NCBI GenBank assembly: GCA_002394335.1
Contig: DGTP01000014.1
Coordinates: 146,370-210,369 of the forward strand
DNA from: Bacteroidales bacterium UBA4333
Lineage (GTDB): Bacteria > Bacteroidota > Bacteroidia > Bacteroidales > Paludibacteraceae
Direction: 5' to 3'
Length of the DNA: 64,000 bases
Below the pieces are notes generated by a model. It was not told the origin of the DNA. It made no database searches and saw nothing but the letters and a program-made list of their open reading frames with translations. A program made the position numbers and the translations under genes. Shown piece after piece: positions 1 to 8,156 of this stretch (position 1 is its first letter; the number at the start of each line of letters is the position of its first letter).

Positions 1-2
1 GA

Positions 3-836
3 AGTGAAAATAGTTACGCTCCAAGCAGACAATTAGTTTTGTATGCTCCTGAATTATTACAAAAAAAATATATAAGAAAATCTGACAAAAAAGAAATAGG
101 CGGAGATATATTTCCATGGTTGTTTATACAGGTCGGACGGCCAGCTTTTAGATATCCTGATACTCCTGTTGGTGCGGAAATATTCTCACTGCATACTCGT
201 GAAACTACGGAAGAATCAAGACATTCTTTTGCTCTGTTATTGGTACACGGTTTCCCTGAAATATATGATGATAAAAAAAGTGGCACCGCTGCACGCAAAC
301 AGACTGTAAAAGAAATAGAAGATGACTTAGCAAAAGGTGTCTTGCCGGCAGAGATTGTCAATGCCCAGGTGCATATTAACTATGACGGTGCGATGTTTAC
401 GCCTGCGCAGGGTCTCCAATATGCCCAAAAGCGGATAGAGGAATTTGAAAAAAGACTGAACGAGATCAATCCGGAATTCCTTCACCTCAAAGAAATCCTA
501 AATATGTCTCCCGAGGAGAAAGAAAAGTTTATTGCCGAAGAAAAGAAAAAGGAAGCACAAGCAAAAAAAGAAAAAGCTGCGAGGAAAGCAGCAAAAAAAG
601 CTGAGAAAGAGGCAGAAGAAAAGAAGAAATCCAAGCTATTTTGGATAGGGACTGCTGTATGGCTCATCACGCTAATGTCTCTGTGTGGAATCACATTAGC
701 ATTAGATGAATTTTTATACATCGAAGGATGGGTTGCGTTTGCAATATTCGCCGGAGGCATAATAATAGTTCATTTCGTATGGAAAACCGTTAAAAAGCAT
801 CTTAAACGCAAGTGGAGTATCAAAGATGAAGAATAA
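3..836 (+). CDS. coiled-coil membrane protein, 5' end outside window
   Basis: The reading frame is open to the left edge, so the true start lies outside the window. A TTG at 39 is possible but unlikely to be the start. The visible 277 residues hold an unrecognised N-terminal part, then a long Lys/Glu/Ala-rich coiled coil (about residues 160-210), then two hydrophobic segments forming a C-terminal membrane hairpin and a basic tail. The same plan of soluble head, charged coiled coil and C-terminal membrane hairpin recurs in the genes at 8845 and 10052, which suggests a shared role at the membrane. I do not recognise the head domain. The next gene starts 3 nt after the stop, so the two are probably co-transcribed. 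Confidence 0.75.
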   Translation, partial: SENSYAPSRQLVLYAPELLQKKYIRKSDKKEIGGDIFPWLFIQVGRPAFRYPDTPVGAEIFSLHTRETTEESRHSFALLLVHGFPEIYDDKKSGTAARKQTVKEIEDDLAKGVLPAEIVNAQVHINYDGAMFTPAQGLQYAQKRIEEFEKRLNEINPEFLHLKEILNMSPEEKEKFIAEEKKKEAQAKKEKAARKAAKKAEKEAEEKKKSKLFWIGTAVWLITLMSLCGITLALDEFLYIEGWVAFAIFAGGIIIVHFVWKTVKKHLKRKWSIKDEE

Positions 837-838
837 TT

Positions 839-1780
839 ATGATGCAGAACACCCATCCACATACGCATAAATGTTCGATGAGTGCAAGTTGTGCTTATCG
901 CGACACGCAGCAATGCCCGGATAATAGTACCGGATGTATGTTGTACTATCAAAACAACATTTCCGAAACTCTTGGCGGAACAGAAATTCAAGAGAAGAAC
1001 GAAAACAAAATAAACATTAAAGATGGTATGTCGGGAGAAGAAATGCAACAGCAAATGGAATTGCAATTACATGAGCAATATGCTCAAAACAATAATGCTT
1101 ACTTAAATAGTATTATAGCTCTATTTGTAGGCATGTTGGCAGCAATAGGCGCTTATGGATATGTACTTATTCATAGCGTGAATTATTTTGAGCCCGTTAG
1201 TGGGAATGATACAAACTTGGAATATTCACTGACACAACTAACTTATGCTATGATTGTAGCAATCTTCGTAATAAATATTATAATGTGTATATGTATTATC
1301 CAAGGAACTGCGCAACGTTGTGAACAGTTTATTATACAGAGAATAAGAGATAAATATTACGATGAAAACTCTAAAAAGGAGATTTTTCCTGACAGCTATA
1401 AACCTTGTGATAAAAAAGGTTTGCAAATTGTACAAGGATTATATGGGGAATTTGTAAAAATAGGATGCATTACAGAAACAATGGTATTGCTCAGTTATTG
1501 TGCTAAACTTATTGATAATATTATTTCTTTAAAGGATGGCTATAATTTAAACCTTAATGCAACCATTTGGGTTACGATATCAGTACTTGTTTGTGTGGCA
1601 ATGGGATATATAGTGTTAAATTGTATGAGAAATTCAGAACAGAAATATTTCAATCGAGAGAATAATATAGAAAATCCAGAATCATCTACATCATCAATAG
1701 ATGAACGTAAGCCGATGTCATTCTTATATTATCTCAAAAAAATTTTTATTTTAAGATTTTGCTATATACTTGGTAAATAA
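839..1780 (+). CDS. hypothetical multi-pass membrane protein
   Basis: A 313-residue protein of unknown function. Hydrophobic segments lie at roughly residues 88-112, 135-158 and 240-262, with a possible fourth near 200-222. The part between segments is charged, and the tail is rich in Ser, Glu and Asn. The first 60 residues are Cys/His-rich and low in regular structure, so translation could instead begin at the internal ATG near 1028. It follows the preceding gene by 2 nt and precedes the RiPP-like block by 80 nt. No family was recognised. An immunity or export role for the neighbouring peptide is possible but only inferred from position. Confidence 0.65.
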   Translation: MMQNTHPHTHKCSMSASCAYRDTQQCPDNSTGCMLYYQNNISETLGGTEIQEKNENKINIKDGMSGEEMQQQMELQLHEQYAQNNNAYLNSIIALFVGMLAAIGAYGYVLIHSVNYFEPVSGNDTNLEYSLTQLTYAMIVAIFVINIIMCICIIQGTAQRCEQFIIQRIRDKYYDENSKKEIFPDSYKPCDKKGLQIVQGLYGEFVKIGCITETMVLLSYCAKLIDNIISLKDGYNLNLNATIWVTISVLVCVAMGYIVLNCMRNSEQKYFNRENNIENPESSTSSIDERKPMSFLYYLKKIFILRFCYILGK

Positions 1781-1860
1781 ACAACAACATAATAGGAGTA
1801 AGCTGAAAATCCTTAGAAAAGAGTAAGCAAAAATTAGTTTAATTTAAAATTTTAAACAAA

Positions 1861-2016
1861 ATGAAAAATTTAATTGCAAAAGTGTTTGGCGTAGAAATTT
1901 ACGCAAATGCACAGAACATCCATGGTAGAAAATCAAGTGGGGTGGAAGACGCAAATTCTTGTTATCACAATTGGAGCAAGAACACCTACGATGTAGGTCC
2001 GGACTCCGTTAACTAA
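1861..2016 (+). CDS. candidate RiPP (lasso-type) precursor peptide
   Basis: A short 51-codon ORF begins MKNLIAKVFGVEIYANAQN and ends with a Tyr/Asp/Gly/Pro-containing tail. It sits directly upstream of genes for a lasso B2 leader peptidase and a lasso C-type cyclase, with a strong hairpin in between, which is the usual place of a lasso precursor. Lasso cores start with a residue, usually Gly, whose amino group is joined to Asp or Glu at position 7-9. Here Gly22 (GRKSSGVED) places Glu29 at 8 and Asp30 at 9, which would give a 30-residue core. The usual Thr at leader position -2 is absent (Ile is there), and the core is longer than typical. The precursor role is therefore inferred from context. 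A single Cys (34) is present. Confidence 0.6.
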   Translation: MKNLIAKVFGVEIYANAQNIHGRKSSGVEDANSCYHNWSKNTYDVGPDSVN

Positions 2017-2022
2017 ATTTTT

Positions 2023-2060
2023 CTAGAGAATGGAAAGTTTTCCATTCTCTAGTTTATTTT
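2023..2060 (+). terminator. attenuator hairpin between precursor and processing genes
   Basis: A perfect 14-bp inverted repeat (CTAGAGAATGGAAA at 2023-2036, its complement at 2039-2052) is followed by a T-rich run. It starts 7 nt after the precursor stop. Such partial terminators in RiPP operons let the precursor be transcribed in excess over the enzymes. Confidence 0.8.
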
Positions 2061-2070
2061 GCTATGTACT

Positions 2071-2601
2071 ATGTATAAAGAAATTAATCTAAAACATAAT
2101 AATAAATATTGCTATTTTAATAAATGGTTGGGATTAACATATTTTTCTGAAAAAAAGATGCAAAAGGAGGCCATTGCAATGCCTGTTGAGATCCATAATC
2201 CATTTTTAGTACACTTAAGGACGTCAAAAACTACTCAAAAAGTAAAATTATCCTTTATAATAAAATTGTATGCTGCGTTATTAGTGTGGTCTGCGAAACA
2301 CTGCTATCCGTTTATTTATATATTGAGTTATTTACGATTATGTATATATGAGGATGCTCAACAAGCCAGTTGGGCGTTCCAACAATGCACTATGGGGAAT
2401 CAGCAGAAGTTATTATGCTTACCCCGTTCTATTTTTATTGCAACTACATCCATGCGATTTAAAGAGCATGGGACAATGTATATTGGCATATTTTTGCCTT
2501 CGAGAAATATGCACGCATGGGTAATAGAAGATAGTCTGCAAACAGATGGTTGGGACAATTATTGGATATTATATCAACCTTTAATTATGATGCGCGGATG
2601 A
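2071..2601 (+). CDS. lasso peptide biosynthesis B2-like leader peptidase
   Basis: The C-terminal half matches the transglutaminase-like fold of lasso B2 proteins (McjB C-terminal type). It has a catalytic Cys in CLPRS (Cys116) and a His in HAW (His148), followed by an acidic stretch that could supply the third residue. This family removes the leader from the precursor. The N-terminal 50 residues are lysine- and asparagine-rich, are not part of the B2 domain, and are too short for the PqqD-like leader-binding (B1) domain, which I cannot find anywhere nearby. I chose the ATG at 2071 over a TTG at 2059; an ATG near 2158 is also possible. The stop overlaps the next ATG (ATGA), so the two genes are translationally coupled. 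Confidence 0.75.
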   Translation: MYKEINLKHNNKYCYFNKWLGLTYFSEKKMQKEAIAMPVEIHNPFLVHLRTSKTTQKVKLSFIIKLYAALLVWSAKHCYPFIYILSYLRLCIYEDAQQASWAFQQCTMGNQQKLLCLPRSIFIATTSMRFKEHGTMYIGIFLPSRNMHAWVIEDSLQTDGWDNYWILYQPLIMMRG

Positions 2602-3758
2602 ATAAGATTATTACAAAGGGATATACTCAACCTTCTCTGCAGTTTTATAATGCATCCACACATCAGTTTCAGGCAGACATTTGGGATGAACTGAAACAAG
2701 GATTATGGACGCAGTATAATATAGATAATCGCGTATACAATGATAGTATAGGCGAAGTACGACTATCGGAGTGGAGACCGATATTCCCGAATGTGATTCC
2801 AATCTATTCCGGGGTTGAATGGGATGCGCAGCATAATCGATACACAGAGCAACGGTATTACCCACAATATAATACAGATGAAAATTTATACAAGTTTATA
2901 GATAAAGCTGCAAACTTTTTTGATAATTATAAAGATAAAAAAATTGGAGTACATCTAAGTGGTGGTTTAGACTCAAGCCTTATTATATGTTTGTTGCATT
3001 ATTTACATATCCCTTGTACATTAATTGGCTTTTCTACTAAGCGCTTTGAATTCCGTACAGAACGATATATACAGCAGAAAATGATGGAGTATGGTGAATA
3101 TGCAGAATTGATAGACTTAGAGCAATATCCATTTTATAGCAAATTATCCAATACCCCCAAGCACCAAATACCTGATTCTTGTATCAAACAAAACGAAGCA
3201 TCACGTGCTCTTGCAGAGGCATTCGCAAAACAAAAAGTAGAAGTCGTTTTTACCGGTCAGGGCGGAGATTCCCTTTTTGTAGATGCTTTTATACCAAATA
3301 CAACGAGTTTTAATATTGGCAATGAATTTACTTTCCCATGGGAACAAGACCTAATATACTCCCCATTAGGCATAGAGTTGGTCTCTTTTTTTTCTGATCC
3401 AACAATTATAGATGCTATATGTTCTATGCGAGTAGGCCAAAAGGATGACCCTCTCAAATGGTGGGCTCGTAAGACATTTAAAGAAATATTGCCTATTGAG
3501 TTATCAGATTATGCCTATTGCGCGGATTTCTTTGGAATTTCCATGAGTGGTTTAGAGGCTGCGAAACCGGAAATACGATTATTATGTGAGGAGGCGTACG
3601 ATAGGATTCCCCATCCTATATTTAATCAAAAAGGCATAGAGGAAATTTTATCTACGGATGTGTTCTCATTAGAGCACAAAACATATTGTGCATTATGTAC
3701 AAAAATATCCATAGCTGTTTGGCTGCATAGCTTGTTTAGAGACAATGAAAACAAATGA
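2598..3758 (+). CDS. asparagine-synthetase-like lasso cyclase (C protein)
   Basis: A 386-residue protein with the PP-loop ATP pyrophosphatase signature SGGLDSS at residues 121-127, followed by the helical region usual for asparagine synthetase C-terminal domains. It lacks the N-terminal Cys-type glutaminase domain of true AsnB. Lasso C proteins use this domain to adenylate a side-chain carboxylate of the core peptide, which then forms the macrolactam ring. The protein is shorter than most lasso C proteins (about 500-600 residues); only about 120 residues precede the loop. The start at 2598 overlaps the stop of the B2 gene by 4 nt. Identity as a cyclase rests on the pairing with B2. A stand-alone amidotransferase is the alternative. 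Confidence 0.75.
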   Translation: MNKIITKGYTQPSLQFYNASTHQFQADIWDELKQGLWTQYNIDNRVYNDSIGEVRLSEWRPIFPNVIPIYSGVEWDAQHNRYTEQRYYPQYNTDENLYKFIDKAANFFDNYKDKKIGVHLSGGLDSSLIICLLHYLHIPCTLIGFSTKRFEFRTERYIQQKMMEYGEYAELIDLEQYPFYSKLSNTPKHQIPDSCIKQNEASRALAEAFAKQKVEVVFTGQGGDSLFVDAFIPNTTSFNIGNEFTFPWEQDLIYSPLGIELVSFFSDPTIIDAICSMRVGQKDDPLKWWARKTFKEILPIELSDYAYCADFFGISMSGLEAAKPEIRLLCEEAYDRIPHPIFNQKGIEEILSTDVFSLEHKTYCALCTKISIAVWLHSLFRDNENK

Positions 3759-4482
3759 TATTCAATTTTTATACCCAAAGCGAGCTTTTGAAAGCAGCGC
3801 TTTCCTTCCTGAAATAGAGGCATTCCGCAATTTTGGATTCATAGTTGAGAATAATCCACAAGAAGATGCGCAACTTATCTTGTATAGAGGATTTATACTT
3901 TGGAAACAAAGTGATTATCCAATAGACAAAAGAATATGGCAAGGATGGAAGGAATATCAAGCAACATCTTTACTTTCTATATATTATCCGCTCATTGCTG
4001 ACATATGCATCCCTACGTTTTTTGTAGATGAGTTAGATCAAAAGGTAATCAAAAGAGAAATGGAAAAGAGGAAATTGGAATGTGTCTTTATAAAGAATGA
4101 TGTAAAATCATTATTCTGTATAGATGAAACTGCTTCTGTTTATCCAAAACATTCGCTCTTAGAAATAAAGGAAAATCTTGATAAATACCCACCATTTGAA
4201 GGAGCAAAATATGCTATACGCCAATATGTCGATGCGGATTGGACACAAGAAGACCGATATTTTGTAATTAATGATCGTATTTTCCATCGTAGCGGTATTA
4301 TTCCTCCAGTCGTACAAGAAGCAGCTAAAAGATTGAAACCTCTTGGTAGTCATTATTATGTTATAGATGCAATGCCCGATTTTATAGTAGAAGTGAATCC
4401 TGGTGAAAGTTCTGATCGCTATGGGGACAATCCTCCGGAATTGTTTGCTTCGTGGTTTAAGCAAGCATTATCAAGTTTATAA
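3745..4482 (+). CDS. probable ATP-grasp peptide ligase
   Basis: A 245-residue protein overlapping the cyclase gene by 14 nt. The middle carries VFIKNDVKSL (Lys117, Lys121), which looks like the nucleotide-binding lysine strand of ATP-grasp enzymes, in particular the R2K group. The C-terminus carries FIVEVNPGESSDRYG (Glu216, Asn218), which resembles the metal-binding E-x-N/G strand of that fold. ATP-grasp enzymes join carboxylates to amines through acyl phosphates, and some modify ribosomal peptides (graspetides). The N-terminal 100 residues are less clear. The assignment is by motif recognition only. If right, it would add a second ATP-dependent bond-forming activity to the locus. Confidence 0.55.
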   Translation: MKTNDIQFLYPKRAFESSAFLPEIEAFRNFGFIVENNPQEDAQLILYRGFILWKQSDYPIDKRIWQGWKEYQATSLLSIYYPLIADICIPTFFVDELDQKVIKREMEKRKLECVFIKNDVKSLFCIDETASVYPKHSLLEIKENLDKYPPFEGAKYAIRQYVDADWTQEDRYFVINDRIFHRSGIIPPVVQEAAKRLKPLGSHYYVIDAMPDFIVEVNPGESSDRYGDNPPELFASWFKQALSSL

Positions 4483-4493
4483 AAGCCTGTAGT

Positions 4494-4805
4494 ATGAAAT
4501 ATCTCTTATGCAAAATAGGTCCGTATTTGACCATCCTCGGCTTTATATGCGCATGGATGATAGGCAATGATCCAAGCACGAACGGATGGATGACACCTCT
4601 TATTATTGTGTCGCTTCTTATGATTATCCCCGGGTGGATATTCGGCTATAGAGTATGGGACATGCATGTCCCGCCTATTGGCTTTGCATTCATGAGTCAA
4701 ATGGATGTTTTCGATGCGCGATGGTATAGCGTTTTGGCTTGGGGAGTGCGATTTATGTCCTTCCCGTTCATCATAGCAATAATCTTAATCCTTATATTTA
4801 TATAA
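4494..4805 (+). CDS. small membrane protein
   Basis: A 103-residue protein, mostly hydrophobic, with three likely membrane segments (about residues 7-25, 33-52 and 78-102). A middle loop contains HVPPIGFAFMSQ. It starts 11 nt after the ATP-grasp gene, and the kinase gene starts 1 nt after its stop, so it belongs to the operon. No family was recognised. It could anchor the kinase complex or protect against the peptide, but nothing in the sequence shows which. Confidence 0.6.
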   Translation: MKYLLCKIGPYLTILGFICAWMIGNDPSTNGWMTPLIIVSLLMIIPGWIFGYRVWDMHVPPIGFAFMSQMDVFDARWYSVLAWGVRFMSFPFIIAIILILIFI

Positions 4806-4806
4806 T

Positions 4807-6081
4807 ATGTCAGAATTACAAATCGGTGCTACCGTTCATTTGACGAACGGAGCGACAGCCACAGTAAAGAAATTACTTGGCGAAGGAGGGCAAGGCTATG
4901 TGTACCTTGCCTCGGTTAACGGAAAAGACATGGCATTAAAATGGTATAAAAACCCGCCATCTTCATCTCCTGAGAAGTTCTACAAAAACCTGCGGCAAAA
5001 TGCAGAATCAGGTGCTCCTGCTCCGATGTTTATATGGCCGGAGTACGTGACCAAACATGAGCAGGGCAGCTTCGGCTATGTAATGAAACTTCGCCCGCAA
5101 GGGTACTATGAGTTTGGTCAATTCCTTATTAACAAGCAGCGCTTTGCAAGTCTGCATGCTATCTTTACTGCTGCAATAGAAATATGCGAAGCATTTAAAG
5201 CATTGCACGCAAAGGGATTGAGTTACCAAGATTTGAATGATGGCAACTTCTTTATTCAACCATCCACAGGTCATGTGATGATTTGCGATAACGATAATGC
5301 CTTCCCTAATGGAGAGAAATCCGGAATTTTGGGTAAAGCGCGCTATATGGCCCCTGAAGTAGTAACCGGAGATCGCATGCCGGATGCTTATACTGACAAA
5401 TTCTCTTTGGCTGTGATTCTATTCTATATCATTTATATGAACCACCCGTTCGAAGGAATGAAAGTGTTGTCGCATCCTTGCATGACAGAAGAACTGGATC
5501 GCAAATGCTACGGAAGCGAGATATTGTTTATCGCTGACCCTAACGACAAGTCCAATGCTCCGATTAAGGGCTTGCATAACAATGTGATTATTCGTTGGCC
5601 TTTATTCCCAAAATTACTGCGTGATACATTTACCCGCGAATTTACAGCTCCTATTCTTCGCAGTCCGAACAAGCGTTTAACGGAAATGCAATGGCTGGAT
5701 ATTCTGACAGCGGTTAGGGATGAAGTTATTCGTTGCCCTTATTGTGGCAAAGAAACCTTTGCAAGTTTACAGAAATGTCTTGATTGTGGAAAATCGATTG
5801 TCGTTTCGAATGTACTCGAAATAGAAAAGCGCAGATTACCCTTAACGGATGGTAATACGCTTTTTATTGATCGGGATGATACACCGGATATGCGAATTGT
5901 TCATACCGCACAAGACCCATCCAAACTAGTAATTCAAAACTTAATGCAAAACGACATTGAGGTTCAAACTACTACTGGTCAAGTACGTATCGTGAAACCA
6001 AACGAGTACCTTCCGGTAAAAGTTGGATTGCAGCTTAAACTGAAAATAAGAGGATATCAATATATAGCAAAAATACAATAA
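4807..6081 (+). CDS. Ser/Thr-kinase-like protein with zinc ribbon (TerY-P triad kinase)
   Basis: The 424-residue protein starts with a protein-kinase domain: Gly-rich loop GEGGQGYV (25-32), ATP-binding Lys45, and an APE motif at 182-184. The catalytic loop reads YQDLNDGN (140-147) instead of HRDxxxxN, and the metal-binding DFG is DND (161-163). The key Asp142, Asn147 and Asp161 remain, so activity is plausible. After the kinase domain comes a zinc ribbon with Cys310, Cys313, Cys324 and Cys327, then a C-terminal beta-rich domain. Kinases of this build occur with a vWA protein and a PP2C phosphatase in the triad linked to Ter stress systems, and both partners follow here. The substrate is unknown. 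Confidence 0.8.
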   Translation: MSELQIGATVHLTNGATATVKKLLGEGGQGYVYLASVNGKDMALKWYKNPPSSSPEKFYKNLRQNAESGAPAPMFIWPEYVTKHEQGSFGYVMKLRPQGYYEFGQFLINKQRFASLHAIFTAAIEICEAFKALHAKGLSYQDLNDGNFFIQPSTGHVMICDNDNAFPNGEKSGILGKARYMAPEVVTGDRMPDAYTDKFSLAVILFYIIYMNHPFEGMKVLSHPCMTEELDRKCYGSEILFIADPNDKSNAPIKGLHNNVIIRWPLFPKLLRDTFTREFTAPILRSPNKRLTEMQWLDILTAVRDEVIRCPYCGKETFASLQKCLDCGKSIVVSNVLEIEKRRLPLTDGNTLFIDRDDTPDMRIVHTAQDPSKLVIQNLMQNDIEVQTTTGQVRIVKPNEYLPVKVGLQLKLKIRGYQYIAKIQ

Positions 6082-6100
6082 CTTTAAAAACTTTATCATT

Positions 6101-6856
6101 ATGGGTTTATTAGATGATGTTCAAGCCGTGCCGCGTCGCACGATGACCTTATTCTTACTTGCCGATGTTTCCGGTAGTATGAGAGGAAGTAAAATTGGAG
6201 CAGTAAACGATGCTATTCGTAACGTTCTGCCTATTGTAAATGACATCAATGATTCGAATGCAGATGCTGAAATCAAAGTGGCAGCATTAACATTCTCCAA
6301 TGGATGTGATTGGGTAACTCCCGAACCAAAGATTGCAGCTGATTTTGAATGGACTGACCAAACAGCAAACGGAGGCACTGATTTAGGAGCAGCTTGCTCT
6401 GAATTGGCAAGCAAGTTATCACAATCGCATGGTTTTATGAAGAGCGGTAGTGGCTCATTTGCTCCCGTACTTATTCTCTTGTCTGATGGCGGTCCCACTG
6501 ATGATTTTGAACGTGGACTCTCTCAGTTAAAGCAGAATAACTGGTATAAAGCTGCTATCAAGATAGCCATTGCTATCGGTGATGATGCAGATTTGGAAGT
6601 GCTCGCAAAGTTTACCGGTAACATTGAGATGGTTATTCAGGTTCACGATGTTGAATCGCTGAAGAAAGTAATCAAATGTGTCGTTGTTACGTCTTCACAG
6701 GTAGGTTCAAAGAGCTCAAGTTCATCTGCAGGCGCAGATGCTCCTGAAACAAAACAGGAGGAAGTAGGACAAGCTATCGCACAACAGTTACAAGGCGAGT
6801 CAAATGTACAGATTGGTCAAGAAGCTGCAAACGTAACGATGGACGATAATTGGTAA
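6101..6856 (+). CDS. vWA domain protein, TerY-like
   Basis: A 251-residue cytoplasmic protein that is almost entirely one von Willebrand factor A domain. The metal-ion-dependent adhesion site is complete: DVSGS (22-26), the Thr of GGTD (93) and the Asp of SDGGPTDD (129). A Ser/Gln/Glu-rich tail follows. TerY-type vWA proteins bind partner proteins through a metal. In the kinase/vWA/PP2C triad this protein is thought to be the scaffold or the phosphorylation target. It lies 19 nt after the kinase gene and 7 nt before the phosphatase gene. Confidence 0.85.
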   Translation: MGLLDDVQAVPRRTMTLFLLADVSGSMRGSKIGAVNDAIRNVLPIVNDINDSNADAEIKVAALTFSNGCDWVTPEPKIAADFEWTDQTANGGTDLGAACSELASKLSQSHGFMKSGSGSFAPVLILLSDGGPTDDFERGLSQLKQNNWYKAAIKIAIAIGDDADLEVLAKFTGNIEMVIQVHDVESLKKVIKCVVVTSSQVGSKSSSSSAGADAPETKQEEVGQAIAQQLQGESNVQIGQEAANVTMDDNW

Positions 6857-6863
6857 TCGAGTT

Positions 6864-8156
6864 ATGGGCATTGTTAATTCTATCAAATCATTACTCGGCA
6901 GCAAGGAGTCAGAAGTTCCTTCTAATCCTACTGCTTCGCCGCAACACCCTGAGGCTCAGCAGATAGAAAAGTCTGCTGAACCACAGGGTTCGCCCATCGC
7001 TTCGCCCAAAACAAGATGCTACAATTATTCATGTCAGGGAGAGAGCCATAAAGCGACCAACAAGGAATGTCAGGACTATTCTCTTACGGTAAAGGACGAG
7101 GATAATGGCATCTACATCGCGGTTATCTGCGATGGTCATGGAGGAGATACTTACTTCCGTAGTGCGGTTGGTGCTAAGACCGCGGCAGAAATAACTGTAG
7201 TAAATGTGCAGGAATTTGTTCGTGAAGAAGGTAAAGCACTTCTCAAAGGCATGCCGTTTAAACAAGTTGGCACATTGGCAACCATTAATGAGCAAGACCG
7301 ACTGGATACCAGTATGAGGCGTTTGTTCGCCAAAATATGGATTCAATGGAGAAATGCAATTTATGAAGATGCCAAACGCCCGATTACACAATGGGAAACG
7401 GAGAATGTAAAGCCGAAACATTTGCAACTATTACAAAATCAAGATAAGGTAGTTAAAGTATATGGTTGTACATTGATGGTTTATGTCCAGACCCTGGACT
7501 ATTGGTTCGCTTTCCATTTAGGAGACGGGAAATGTGTGATGTTCGATAAAGATATGCAATTCTCTCAGCCGATTCCTTGGGACGAACGCTGTTTCCTGAA
7601 TAAAACGACCTCATTATGCGATAATGAGCCGGTAGAAGAATTCCGGTATTGCGCTGAAGGAGACGGGCATTTTCCCGCAGCAATATTCTTGGGCTCCGAT
7701 GGCTTGGACGATACGTTTGAAGATGGCGACAAGTTGTATAATTTCTATGGTAATCTGATCCGTATGATTAAGAAAAACGGGTTAGAGGCTGTTTCCTCTG
7801 AAATCCAAACGAGCCTTCCGAGGCTTAGCGAAATCGGCAGTAAAGACGATATGTCAATAGCATTTGTATATGATGAGAGTAAAATTGATGTCATGTCTGA
7901 CGCAATAGAAAGTCGATTGACTGTGGCTCTTTCTCAAGATCTGGAATCATTGAAGAAAGAGTTGGCTGAACGGGAACGCAAAATAGAGGAACTGAATCAG
8001 CGAATCGAAAAATCCAACAAAGAACTCAAAGACTTGGAGTCTCGCAAACCGGCTATGGAGCGTGAATATCAACGTGTAAAAGCGGATTATGAGAAAACTC
8101 TGAAGTCGCTGCAAAACATTAAAGGAGAGAAGCCGACAGAAACTGAAAGCCGATGA
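6864..8156 (+). CDS. PP2C-type protein phosphatase with C-terminal coiled coil
   Basis: The phosphatase domain spans about residues 50-335 and has the PP2C metal ligands: DGHGG (Asp90), SDGLDD (Asp279) and SKDDMS (Asp328, Asp329). The first 45 residues are Ser/Pro/Gln-rich and likely disordered. The last 85 residues (about 345-430) are a charged heptad-rich coiled coil, suited to pairing with the other coiled-coil proteins of the operon. It probably reverses phosphorylation by the kinase two genes upstream. Its stop overlaps the next start (ATGA). Confidence 0.85.
   Translation: MGIVNSIKSLLGSKESEVPSNPTASPQHPEAQQIEKSAEPQGSPIASPKTRCYNYSCQGESHKATNKECQDYSLTVKDEDNGIYIAVICDGHGGDTYFRSAVGAKTAAEITVVNVQEFVREEGKALLKGMPFKQVGTLATINEQDRLDTSMRRLFAKIWIQWRNAIYEDAKRPITQWETENVKPKHLQLLQNQDKVVKVYGCTLMVYVQTLDYWFAFHLGDGKCVMFDKDMQFSQPIPWDERCFLNKTTSLCDNEPVEEFRYCAEGDGHFPAAIFLGSDGLDDTFEDGDKLYNFYGNLIRMIKKNGLEAVSSEIQTSLPRLSEIGSKDDMSIAFVYDESKIDVMSDAIESRLTVALSQDLESLKKELAERERKIEELNQRIEKSNKELKDLESRKPAMEREYQRVKADYEKTLKSLQNIKGEKPTETESR

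Noticed and set aside
1028..1780. Lasso-peptide ABC exporter upstream of the precursor
   Set aside because: The membrane protein has no ATP-binding motifs and too few membrane segments for an ABC exporter.
2598..3758. Ordinary asparagine synthetase (asnB)
   Set aside because: The N-terminal Cys glutaminase domain is absent, and the gene is coupled to a B2 peptidase gene.
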